A DNA stretch of 30,246 nucleotides. Source: Planctomycetota bacterium (lineage in GTDB: Bacteria > Planctomycetota > Phycisphaerae > Phycisphaerales > UBA1924). The position numbers were made by a program, and so were the translations under genes. Location of the stretch: NCBI GenBank assembly GCA_023432465.1, contig JAEYUO010000096.1, forward strand, positions 1 to 30,246, given 5' to 3'. Under the pieces are notes generated by a model. The model saw only the letters and a list, made by a program, of their open reading frames with translations, was not told the DNA's origin and made no database searches. Positions 1 to 8,200 of this stretch are shown piece after piece. Within the stretch, counting starts at the first letter, position 1. Each line of letters opens with the position of its first letter.

Positions 1-1
1 G

Positions 2-127
2 GCCGCGATCGACTACATCGACGCCCGCAACGACGATGCCCGACCCTTCATCTGGACCGCCGATGCCAATACCATCCTCGGCCGCGTCGCCAAGAATCGT
101 GCGGCTTCCTTCAGTTCACGACACTAG
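2..127 (+). pseudogene. IS630-type transposase, C-terminal 41 residues (cut by window edge)
   Basis: An open frame enters from the left edge and stops at TAG 125-127. Its residues include IDYIDARNDDARPFIWTAD followed by ILGRVAK. This resembles the conserved C-terminal tail of IS630/Tc1-mariner-type DDE transposases, where a Y-I-x-x-x-N-x-x-x-x-P-F-x-W-T string is followed by an I-L-x-x-[VI] helix. The catalytic DDE residues would lie outside the window, so intactness cannot be judged and the pseudogene label is only for a partial feature. No inverted terminal repeat was recognised immediately after the stop. The family call rests on this short tail alone. Confidence 0.6.
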
Positions 128-348
128 ATGGGACGAGCGTCCGCGTTTTGAAGCGGATCGTGGAGGCACTCGCGGAAGAGGATGGCGGCGGGAGTGAGAA
201 GCGGGTGGGGTGAGGGCGGTGTCGGATGTGGGTGGTGGAAAAGGCACCGACTGCGCAGCTGTCGATGGGGCGATGGTGGCGGATTGGGGTGAGGAAGCTG
301 CCGCGGGAGGAGGGGGGGCGCGTACGGCGACGGTCGGAGGCACGGGAG

Positions 349-390
349 ATGTGGGAAGTCGGATGTCGGAAGTGGGATGTGGGAAGAAGG
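349..390. repeat. 14-bp tandem repeat, three copies
   Basis: Three adjacent 14-mers run 349-362 (ATGTGGGAAGTCGG), 363-376 (ATGTCGGAAGTGGG) and 377-390 (ATGTGGGAAGAAGG), each differing from the others at a few bases. A looser copy of the same purine-rich text occurs near 222-238. The surrounding stretch 128-436 is G-rich low-complexity sequence; open frames there have repetitive, compositionally biased translations and I do not regard any as a gene. Confidence 0.8.
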
Positions 391-436
391 AGTAGCAGCG
401 GTAGAGCCGGCAGGAAGGCCACGTGGGCCCCCCCCC

Positions 437-472
437 GGCCGCTGGGCGGCCACCTCCCCCTCGCGGGGGAGG
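437..472. terminator. Double GC hairpin downstream of the ABC ATPase gene
   Basis: Two perfect hairpins are adjacent: GGCCGC/GCGGCC (437-442 with 446-451) and CCTCCCCC/GGGGGAGG (453-460 with 465-472). They lie about 22 bases past the stop of the minus-strand gene ending at 494, where a terminator is expected, but there is no T-tract. They could equally be a copy of a dispersed REP-like palindrome, since similar text is common between genes in GC-rich genomes. Confidence 0.5.
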
Positions 473-493
473 AGCTGGGGAAGCGGGGAGGAG

Positions 494-1738
494 CTAGCCC
501 GGCAGGATGACGACATCTTCGGGTGCGGCGGAGAGGGTCACGCGTTCGCCGATGCGCGTGGATGCGCCGGGGTTGAGGTGCGCGACCTTGACGCGTGCTG
601 CGCCGGGGAGTTCGACCACAAGCTGCTCGGTCTCGCCGAGGTAGGTGGATTCGACGACGCGGCCGGGCATGAGGTTCCGCCGCGGCGCGGAGGTGGATGC
701 TTGCGGCTGAGAGTCAGCGGCGTGCAACTGCCAAGCTTCGGGGCGCACAGAAGCGATGATGTTTACGGCCGCGGCGTCGATATCAGGGGAGAGGACGGCG
801 GAGACCATGTCGCCCGCGGCGGTGCGGACAATCGCGTTGCCCGGTCCGGCTGGTCCGTTGCGCTCGATGAGTGAGCCGGGGAGGATGTTGGTCTCGCCGA
901 GGAACTCGGCGACGAAGCGCGTGCGCGGGCGACGGTAGAGCTCGCCGGGCGGGCCGAGCTGCTCGATGCGGCCGTGGTTCACGATGGCGACGCGGTCGGC
1001 CATCGACAAGGCTTCCTTCTGATCGTGCGTGACGTAGATGGCGGTGATGCCGCGGCCACCTCCGGCGGCTTCCTTGCAGATGCGGCGGATCTCGGAGCGC
1101 AGCTCGTTGCGGAGCTTGGCGTCGAGGTTACTGAGGGGTTCATCGAGCAGGAGGACATCGGGGCGGATGACCAGGGCGCGGGCGAGCGCGACGCGTTGCT
1201 GTTGGCCGCCGGAGAGCTGGTTGGGCTTGCGATCGGCGTACTGCTCCATCTGCACGGCGGCGAGGGCTTCGGTGACGCGGCGTTTCTTCTCGTCGGCGGG
1301 GACCTTGCGGATGTTGAGGCCGAAGGCGACGTTGGCCGCGACGGTCATGTGGGGCCAGAGGGCGTAGGACTGGAAGACCATGCCCGTGTTGCGCTTGTTG
1401 GGCGGGAGGAAGGTGACATCGCGCGCGGAGGGGGAGAGGACAACGGTGGTGGGGGCGTTTGGGTCGGCGGAGGAGGCCGCGGCTTGGGAGGCGGTGGCAT
1501 CGTCGCTGGTATCGAAGAAGATGCGGCCGCTGGTGGGCTCGATGAAGCCTGCGATCATGCGGAGGAGGGTGGTCTTGCCGCAGCCGGAGGGGCCGAGGAG
1601 GAAGAAGAGCTCGCCGGCGTTGATGGTGAGGGAGACGTGGTCGACGGCGGTGGTGGTGCCGCTCTTCTTGGCCCCGCGGCCGCCGGGCAGGGCGTCAAAC
1701 TGCTTGGTGAGGCTGTCGAGGGTGATGGTTGTGGCCAT
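494..1738 (-). CDS. ABC transporter ATP-binding protein, MalK/PotA/UgpC type
   Basis: This 414-residue protein is the cytoplasmic ATPase of a CUT1/POT-type importer. Visible motifs are Walker A GPSGCGKTT (49-57), Q-loop Q123 in GMVFQSYALWPHMTV, signature LSGGQQQ (175-181), Walker B VLLLDEP (195-201), D-loop SNLDAKLR and H-loop H238 in YVTHDQKEALSMADR. A TOBE-like C-terminal region (about 280-414) follows, fitting the family. Between GRIFFD and DVTFLPP is an extra Ala/Ser/Thr-rich segment of roughly 25-30 residues (about 77-105), in the strand region before the Q-loop, that family members usually lack. No permease or binding-protein gene lies beside it, so the substrate (sugar, polyamine, iron or phosphonate) cannot be named. 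No good Shine-Dalgarno precedes the ATG; the start follows the usual N-terminus. Confidence 0.93.
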   Translation of the reverse strand: MATTITLDSLTKQFDALPGGRGAKKSGTTTAVDHVSLTINAGELFFLLGPSGCGKTTLLRMIAGFIEPTSGRIFFDTSDDATASQAAASSADPNAPTTVVLSPSARDVTFLPPNKRNTGMVFQSYALWPHMTVAANVAFGLNIRKVPADEKKRRVTEALAAVQMEQYADRKPNQLSGGQQQRVALARALVIRPDVLLLDEPLSNLDAKLRNELRSEIRRICKEAAGGGRGITAIYVTHDQKEALSMADRVAIVNHGRIEQLGPPGELYRRPRTRFVAEFLGETNILPGSLIERNGPAGPGNAIVRTAAGDMVSAVLSPDIDAAAVNIIASVRPEAWQLHAADSQPQASTSAPRRNLMPGRVVESTYLGETEQLVVELPGAARVKVAHLNPGASTRIGERVTLSAAPEDVVILPG

Positions 1739-1927
1739 GGGGAGGACATGGTAACGCCGCGGCCGGGGCCGGATGGCGGCGGCGGGGATGAAGATTGCGG
1801 ATGCGTGAGAGGCCGACGGGGGGGTTGGACTGGGCTTGGGTAGGCCTTGTGCTGGTCAGCGGGAAGGCGGCCGCGGATCGCGGTGCGCATCAGGCGTTGG
1901 AGCGGCGGATATCTGCCGCGGTGCGGG

Positions 1928-2407
1928 TCACTCGGTGATATCGATCTGGATGGTGTTGGTGAGGAAAGCGAAGTCGGAATCGATGTAGGTATCGATGTCG
2001 CCGGAGTAGGAGCCCGGGGCGGTGGCGGAGAGGGAGAAGGTGACGGTGGCGGAGCCCGAAGCGGGGACCGAGAGGTTCATGGTGTGCGAGGCGTAGCCGA
2101 AGATGGAGGTGGTGGTTGCGGGCTTGGGGGTGATGCCGGTGATGGATGCGCCCTCGATGAGTGCATCCTCGATGTAGACGTGCCGAATGCGGCGGGCCTG
2201 GCCGGAACGGTCGGTGACGGTGACCTTGATGGTGAATGTCTCGCCGACGCGGACGGAGCTGGGGGCATCGACGGAGATGTCGACGCTCTCGGGTGTGAGG
2301 GCCTGCCGGATCTTGGTGGGGTTGAAGAGCATGCCGGTGAAGAACCCGGCGCAGGAGCCGATGAGCAGGAAGACGATGCAGAGGAGGATGACCCAGGGTG
2401 CTCGCAT
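1928..2407 (-). CDS. Small membrane-anchored protein, unknown function
   Basis: A 159-residue product. The start was chosen at the ATG at 2405-2407 because AAGGAG sits seven bases upstream and the protein then begins with a typical hydrophobic anchor (MRAPWVILLCIVFLLIGSC, about residues 1-26). A longer upstream frame exists but has no hydrophobic or conserved content. The remainder looks like an all-beta domain: alternating hydrophobic residues, a stretch of the V-R-V-G-E-T-F-T-I-K-V-T-V-T-D type resembling bacterial Ig-like/DUF11-like folds, and a second block VPASGSATVTFSLSAT typical of a seven-strand sandwich. The C-terminal domain should face the periplasm. It is followed 189 bases downstream by the ABC ATPase on the same strand. 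Family not recognised. Confidence 0.75.
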   Translation of the reverse strand: MRAPWVILLCIVFLLIGSCAGFFTGMLFNPTKIRQALTPESVDISVDAPSSVRVGETFTIKVTVTDRSGQARRIRHVYIEDALIEGASITGITPKPATTTSIFGYASHTMNLSVPASGSATVTFSLSATAPGSYSGDIDTYIDSDFAFLTNTIQIDITE

Positions 2408-2477
2408 GGAGTGCTCCTTTGGTGGAAGGTGCGGGGCATCGTACATGCGAAACGTTCTGGTTGCATGTTGGTAGACT

Positions 2478-3782
2478 GTGATGATGGGGACTGCGGCGGC
2501 GACAGGCTGGGCGGAATGGATGCTCGCCGCGGGCGGGTGGGCGCTGCTGGCGGTGGGGGGGATGCTGCTGCTGTGGGCGTTGTTCTGGGATCGCAGCCGC
2601 GGCAGGAAGCGGTGCCCGAAGTGCTGGTATGACATGAGCGGGGCGGTGGCGCGGGAGGAGGATGGCCGCGAGGTGTTCACGTGCCCGGAGTGCGGACGGG
2701 TGGTGAAGGGGGAGCGGGGGCTGAGGAGGACGAGGAGGAGGTGGGGGTGGGTGGCGTTCGCGCTGCTCCTGCTGTTCGTGGGCGCGGATGCACGCTATGT
2801 GCGGCCGCGGATCGCCAGGGAGGGCTGGTTGGCGGTTCTGCCGTCGAGCGTGCTGGTGTTTGTGTGTCCGATCGAGGGTCGGTCGATGCCGCGATCGCCA
2901 TATGCCACGCTCGACCTGTTGAATCCGCTCCCTGGTTCATACGCATCGTTGGTCTGTGAGCGGCGCAAGAAGGGGCCGTTCTGGGCGTGGCAGGATGTCG
3001 TCTGGATGCGACGGGTCTTCGCGGCGCACCCTGATGAGGCGCTCTTCATGGCCTGGGTGCCGAAGCACTGGGCGACGGATGTTCCGCTGCGCATGTATGT
3101 CACAGATCGACGAAACTATGGACCGAAGGACTGCGTGGTGGGCGTGCGTCTTGCAGGGTCGGAGATCGGATGGACCGATGTGCACGATCCTGGGTCCTGG
3201 GTGCCCGCGGTGGATTCCAAGCCACTGAAGAGTGGACAGGTCCGCTTTCAGACGCGTGTTCGATTCCGTGGCATCACGATTTGGAGCGGGCGGCGTGAGG
3301 CAACCATCGATTTGGTTGGGCCGCTTACGGAAGCGATGAGCCCGGTGACGGATGCAGAGGCGACGGAGGCGCTGAAGCGGCAAAGGCCCAGGTTGTTTCG
3401 GTTGCGCGGGAAGATGTGGCTGATGGTCGACGAATCCATGCGTTTGACATTCACACCGGCCGTGCGGTGCGAAGTGCGGCGCGATGGTGTGACCGTGGGC
3501 AGTGTGGACTACTACCAACAGAATCCTGAACGACATGCCGACCACGATCGGGTCGATGTTGCTCCGGTCATGTTTGGTGAGATTCGGTGGTTGGGAGTTG
3601 AGCCGGTTGAGATCGACCTTGACGGGGCAGTGTGGACGCTGCGTTTTACGAGTCTGCCGGAGGTGGCGATGCTGGACTACAAGAGCGCGGAGGAGATTGC
3701 GAAGCTCGCGCGGACCGACGGGCAGATGAATCGGTATTGGGTGGGAGAGTTCGAGGTGCCGCTGGAGATTCATGAACCGTAA
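2478..3782 (+). CDS. Membrane protein with N-terminal zinc ribbon, unknown function
   Basis: About 434 residues, starting at GTG 2478 or one of the two ATG codons directly after it (2481, 2484); no clear ribosome site helps decide. Order: a transmembrane helix (about 14-36), DRSRGRKRCPKCWYDMSG with C46 and C49, a second CPECG knuckle (C69, C72), a basic RRTRRRW strip, a second transmembrane helix (about 91-103), then roughly 325 residues with no family I recognise. The Cys-x2-Cys...Cys-x2-Cys layout is a rubredoxin-type zinc ribbon, predicted to sit in the cytoplasm between the two helices with the large C-terminal part outside. The N-terminal 110 residues are closely matched by the protein at 25913-27496. 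It diverges from the gene at 1928-2407, with a 70-base shared promoter region. Confidence 0.85.
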   Translation: MMMGTAAATGWAEWMLAAGGWALLAVGGMLLLWALFWDRSRGRKRCPKCWYDMSGAVAREEDGREVFTCPECGRVVKGERGLRRTRRRWGWVAFALLLLFVGADARYVRPRIAREGWLAVLPSSVLVFVCPIEGRSMPRSPYATLDLLNPLPGSYASLVCERRKKGPFWAWQDVVWMRRVFAAHPDEALFMAWVPKHWATDVPLRMYVTDRRNYGPKDCVVGVRLAGSEIGWTDVHDPGSWVPAVDSKPLKSGQVRFQTRVRFRGITIWSGRREATIDLVGPLTEAMSPVTDAEATEALKRQRPRLFRLRGKMWLMVDESMRLTFTPAVRCEVRRDGVTVGSVDYYQQNPERHADHDRVDVAPVMFGEIRWLGVEPVEIDLDGAVWTLRFTSLPEVAMLDYKSAEEIAKLARTDGQMNRYWVGEFEVPLEIHEP

Positions 3783-3864
3783 GCAGCACGGTTTGTCCGT
3801 TCGGGCATGAAGAAGCTGATGCGGGGGAAGTTTCCCACGCACCCACTCGTTGAGCGCGGCGCGC

Positions 3865-3901
3865 GTGGGCATGGGCAGCCGGGGGGCTGCGCCATGGCCA
3901 C
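3865..3901. repeat. Imperfect GC palindrome between convergent genes
   Basis: Bases 3865-3880 pair with 3885-3901 around a GGGG loop, with one mismatch and one skipped base; the core GGCAGCC/GGCTGC is perfect. It lies in the 215-base gap between the convergent gene ends at 3782 and 3998. It may be a dispersed REP-like element or help terminate the plus-strand transcript. Confidence 0.5.
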
Positions 3902-3944
3902 CAGATCTGCAGATCGCACTTGATGAGTGGGCGCAACTCACAAC

Positions 3945-3978
3945 CCGGGGCTTCGGCCCAGAGCGGCCTCAGCCCCGG
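3945..3978. terminator. Probable bidirectional terminator hairpin
   Basis: CCGGGGCT (3945-3952) pairs perfectly with AGCCCCGG (3971-3978), and the loop holds a further GGCC/GGCC pair. It lies 19 bases past the fbaB stop and after the end of the convergent gene at 3782. No T-tract follows on either strand, so termination is inferred from placement. Confidence 0.5.
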
Positions 3979-3997
3979 CGTCAGAAGACAACGGGCA

Positions 3998-5104
3998 TCA
4001 CGCGACGGTGACGGACTTGTCGAGGTAGACATCCTGGATGGACTGGAGGAGCGCTGCGCCGTCCTTCATCGGGCGCTGGAAGGCCTTGCGGCCGGAGATC
4101 AGGCCCATGCCGCCGGCTCGCTTGTTGATGACGGCGGTGGTGATGGCTTCCTGCAGGTCGCTTGCGCCCTTGGATTCGCCGCCGGAGTTGATGAGCGGGA
4201 TGCGGCCCATGTAGTTGTTGAGGATCTGGTAGCGGCAGAGGTCGATGGGGTGGCCGCCCGCGCCGGATTCATCGCTGCCGGCGAGTTGCGTATACACGCG
4301 CTTGTCCCACTTGCCGTAGGACGAACCGCCGGAGTTGAGCGCGGCATAGCCGCCGTTGTTGGTCGGCAGCTTCTGCTTGATGATGTCGGCCTTGATGGTG
4401 ACGCCGAGGTGGTTGGCCTGGCCGGTGAGGTCGGCGGAGGCGTGGTAGTCGGTGGACTTGCCGTCCGCGCCCTTGACCTTGAAGGCGTTGTTGCGGGTGT
4501 AGCACCAGAGCACGGTCACCATGCCGTAGGAGTGCGCCTCTTCGAACATGTCGGAGACGTAGGCGATCTCTTCGCGCGAGGTGTCGCTGCCGAAGTAGAT
4601 CGTCGCGCCGACGGCGATCGCGCCCATCTCGTAGCACTGGCGGATGCTGCCGAAGTAGGACTGCTTGAAGTTGTTGGGGTAGGTCAGCATCTCGTTGTGG
4701 TTGAACTTCACCAGGAACGGGATCTTGTGGGCGTACTTGCGGCTGACCGCGCCCAGGACGCCGAGCGTGCTGGCGACGGCGTTGCAGCCGCCCTCGATCG
4801 CGAGGCGGACGATGTTCTCGGGGTCGAAGTACTCGGGGTTGGGGGCGAAGCTCGCGCCGGCGGAGTGCTCGATGCCCTGATCGACGGGGAGGATGCTGAC
4901 ATACCCCGTTCCGGCGAGGCGGCCGGTGTTGAGCATGGTCTGGAAGTTCCGCAGCACCACGGGCGAGCGGTCGGTCTGGCTGAAGACGCGGTCGATGAAG
5001 TCGGGCCCGGGAAGGTGGAGCTTGGCCCTGCTGACGGTCTTGGACTCGTAGCCCAGGAGGCTCTTGGCATCGGGGCCGAGGAGGGAGGCGATGTCGGTGG
5101 GCAT
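3998..5104 (-). CDS. fbaB: Class I fructose-bisphosphate aldolase (DhnA/FbaB type)
   Basis: This 368-residue cytoplasmic enzyme reversibly cleaves fructose 1,6-bisphosphate into glyceraldehyde 3-phosphate and dihydroxyacetone phosphate in glycolysis and gluconeogenesis through a Schiff-base lysine, without metal. The whole length follows the E. coli FbaB pattern: GTGYVSILPVDQGIEHSAGA (66-85), FLVKFNHNE, GAIAVGATIYFGS, ADLTGQANHLG, the IIKQKLP segment carrying the Schiff-base lysine region (K243/K245), LINSGGE and KRAGGMGLISGRKAFQ. The start at 5102-5104 matches the family N-terminus and has GGAG ten bases upstream; frames reading further upstream are not conserved. A -10-like TACTAT (minus strand of 5168-5173) lies about 65 bases upstream in the region shared with the divergent kinase gene. 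Length is near the 350 residues of E. coli FbaB, with a short insertion around 258-285. Confidence 0.97.
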   Translation of the reverse strand: MPTDIASLLGPDAKSLLGYESKTVSRAKLHLPGPDFIDRVFSQTDRSPVVLRNFQTMLNTGRLAGTGYVSILPVDQGIEHSAGASFAPNPEYFDPENIVRLAIEGGCNAVASTLGVLGAVSRKYAHKIPFLVKFNHNEMLTYPNNFKQSYFGSIRQCYEMGAIAVGATIYFGSDTSREEIAYVSDMFEEAHSYGMVTVLWCYTRNNAFKVKGADGKSTDYHASADLTGQANHLGVTIKADIIKQKLPTNNGGYAALNSGGSSYGKWDKRVYTQLAGSDESGAGGHPIDLCRYQILNNYMGRIPLINSGGESKGASDLQEAITTAVINKRAGGMGLISGRKAFQRPMKDGAALLQSIQDVYLDKSVTVA

Positions 5105-5237
5105 GGGTGGGCGCTCCGTGGAAGTGCCGGGATTTGCGGCCGCGGCGTGCGATGGGTGAGGGGAAACATAGTACGCTGCACGCTGGATCGGTTTGTGGGT
5201 TGCGAGGCGCGGGCCTGGCCGGCTGGAGGAGGAAGTC

Positions 5238-8200
5238 ATGAGCGCGATGAGCACCGAAGTCAGGGCGTCAGAAGGCGGGCGCGGCGGCGGCGGGGGTGTT
5301 GAGCGGCCGCGATTGACGGCGGCGCTGATCGCCGGGGCGTATCTGTTGGTAGCGGTGCTGTGGATCTGGGGGTCGGACCGGGTGCTGCACGCGATGGGGC
5401 TGTCGCCCGAGGTGACGCACCAGATTGAGGTTTGGAAGGGGACGGGGTGGGTGGCGTTCACCGCCGCGGTGCTGTTTGTGCTGATCTCGCGGCCGCTGGT
5501 TCGGCTGACACGTGCGCGTGCGCGGGCCCTTGAGGCGAAGGCGGAGGCGCAGGCGCGGGCGGCGGAACTGGAGACGGTGCTGGATGCGGTGCCGGTGGCG
5601 GTGTGGATTGCGCGGGATCCGGAGTGCAGGGTGATTGACGGGAGCCGGATCGGGCGGGAGATCCTGGGGCAGGGAGAGCCGGTGAACCTGTCGCTCTCGG
5701 CGCCGTCGGGCGAGCGGCCGTTGGGGTTCAAGGTGCTGATCGGCGGTCGGGAGGTCAGCCCGGACGGGTTGCCGGTGCAGATGGCGGCGAGGACGGGGCG
5801 GGAGGTTCGGGACTGTGAAGAGGAGCTGGTGTTTGACGATGGTCGGCGTGTGCAACTGCTGGGGAATGCCTCGCCGCTGCGCGATTCGGAGGGGCGGGTG
5901 ATCGGCGCGGTGGGTGCGTTTGTGGATGTGACCCAGCGGGAGCACGTGCTTCGGGAGCTTGAGCGGAACAAGCTGATCATGGAGCAGGCGCAGGAGCTTG
6001 GGCAGATCGGGAGCTGGGTGTCGGATGCGGAGCCGGTCGGCGGGGGCGCGCTTGAGTGGTCGCGGGAGACGTGCCGGATCTTCGGGATGAGTCCGGATGA
6101 GTTTGACGGGCGGGTAGAGACATTCTTTGAGATGGTGCACCCGGATGACCGCGATGCGGTGCGGAGGAGCGCGGCGGACGCAAAGGCGGGCCTTCGGGAG
6201 TATGAGGTCGAGCACCGGATTGTGCGGAGGGACGGCAGCGAGCGGTGGGTGCATCAGCGTGCGCGGGTTGAGCGCGACTCGGAGGGCCGGCCGGTACGGC
6301 TGCTGGGCGTGTGTCAGGACATCACGGAGCGCGTGGAGACGGAGGCGCGGCTTCGCGAGAGCGAGGCGCGGCTGCTGTCGGCGATGGAAGCAGCGAGCAT
6401 TATCTGCTGGGAGACGGAGCTCTCGACCGGGGCGACGTCGTACTCTCGCGACCCGATCGAGTACTTCGGATTGAACGAGGCGGTTCGTCCGGCGCTGGCG
6501 ACCGGGGGTGCGATGATCATCCATCCCGAAGATCGAGAGGGCGTGCTGCGCATATATGCGGAGCATGTCGCGGGGACACAGTCGGTGTTCGAGACCACGT
6601 TCCGGAGCGACACAGCCGGGGGCGAGCGGTGGTACCGGTGCACGGGGAGGCTGATTCGGGATCGGCAGGGCCGGGCGGTTCGCAGCGTGGGCGTGACGCA
6701 GGACATTACGGATCGGCGCGCGGCGGAGGCGGCGCTTCGCAAGAGCGAGGCGATGCACCGGACGATCGTGGAGACGTGCCAGGAGGGCGTGTGGCTGGTC
6801 GGGGCGGACTGGAGGACCACGTTTGTCAATCACCGCATGGCGGAGATGCTGGGCCGTGCGCCGGAGGAGATGATCGGGAAGACGGTGCTGGAGTTCATGC
6901 CGGAGGATGAGCGGGAGAAGACGCTTGCGCACATGCGTGAACGCGAAGCGGGGATCGCGGCGCAGCATGAGTACCGGTTTGTGCGTCCGGGCGGAGAGGA
7001 GATCTGGGCGCTCGCGGCGACGAACGCGCTGATGGATGAGCGGGGCGCGTTTGCCGGCGCGCTGGCGATGTTCACGGACATCACCGAGCGGCGGCGGATG
7101 GAGCAGGCGGTGCGCGAGAGCGAGGTGCGGTTCCGCGAGTTGTTTGATGCGCTGCCGGACCCGGCGTGGGACTGGGATCTGGAGGCTGATGTGACGCGGC
7201 ACAGCGCGACCTGGGCGGTGCTGCTCGGATATCCGGCCGGGACGGGGGAGGAAGAGCTTGGGTCGTGGGAGAGCCTGCTGCACCCCGAAGACCGGGCAGA
7301 GGTGCTGTCGCGGCTGGCAGCGTGCGAGGAAGGCGCGACGGATGTGTACGAGGCGGAGTATCGGCTGCGGTGCAGGGACGGGAGTTATCGCTGGGTGCTG
7401 TCGCGCGGGCGGGTGGTGGATCGGGGGGAGGATGGGCGTGCGCGCAGAATGATCGGCGCGATCACGGACATGACCGAGCGGCGGCGCGCGGAGGATGACC
7501 TGCGGATCAGCGAGGCGCGGTTCCGGACGTTGATCGAGACCGCGCCGGAGGCGGTGGTGGTGCTGGATGCGGAGAGCCGGCGGTTCACCGAGTGCAACCT
7601 GCAGGCGGGGAAGCTGGTCGGGCTTCCGGTCGAGGAACTGCTGCGGCGCACGCCGGTGGAGATGAGCCCGGAGTTCCAGCCGGATGGGAGGCGATCGAAG
7701 GACGCGGCGGAGGAGTACATCCGGCGCGCGATCGCGGGGGAGAAACCGGAGTTTGAGTGGGTGCACGTCTCGACGGACGGGCGTGAGATCCCGTGCGAGG
7801 TGCATCTGGCACGCCTGCCGGATCGCGATCGCGTGCTGATCCGCGGGAACATCACGGACATTACGGAGCGCAAGGCCGCCGAGGCGCGTCTGCGCGATCG
7901 CGATGCGCTGCTTCGAAAGCTCTCTGAGCAGGTTCCTGGAGCGATCTTTCAGTACCAGCAGTTTCCCGATGGGCGTGCGACGTTTCCATACTCCAGCGAG
8001 GGCGTGCGGGCGATCTATGAGGCGACGCCGCAGCAGCTTCAGGAGACGGCTGAGCACGCGTACGCGCGGATTCACCCCGATGACCTGCCGCAGGTCGTAG
8101 AGAGTGTGAAGCGGTCGGTCGAGACGATGGAGCTGTGGCAGAGCGAGTATCGGGTGGTGCTGCCGGGGCGGGGCGAGCGGTGGATCGAGGGGCACTCGAT

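Noticed and set aside
3920..5302. Plus-strand open frame of 460 codons across fbaB
   Set aside because: Antisense shadow of the aldolase, whose minus-strand product matches E. coli FbaB along its full length.
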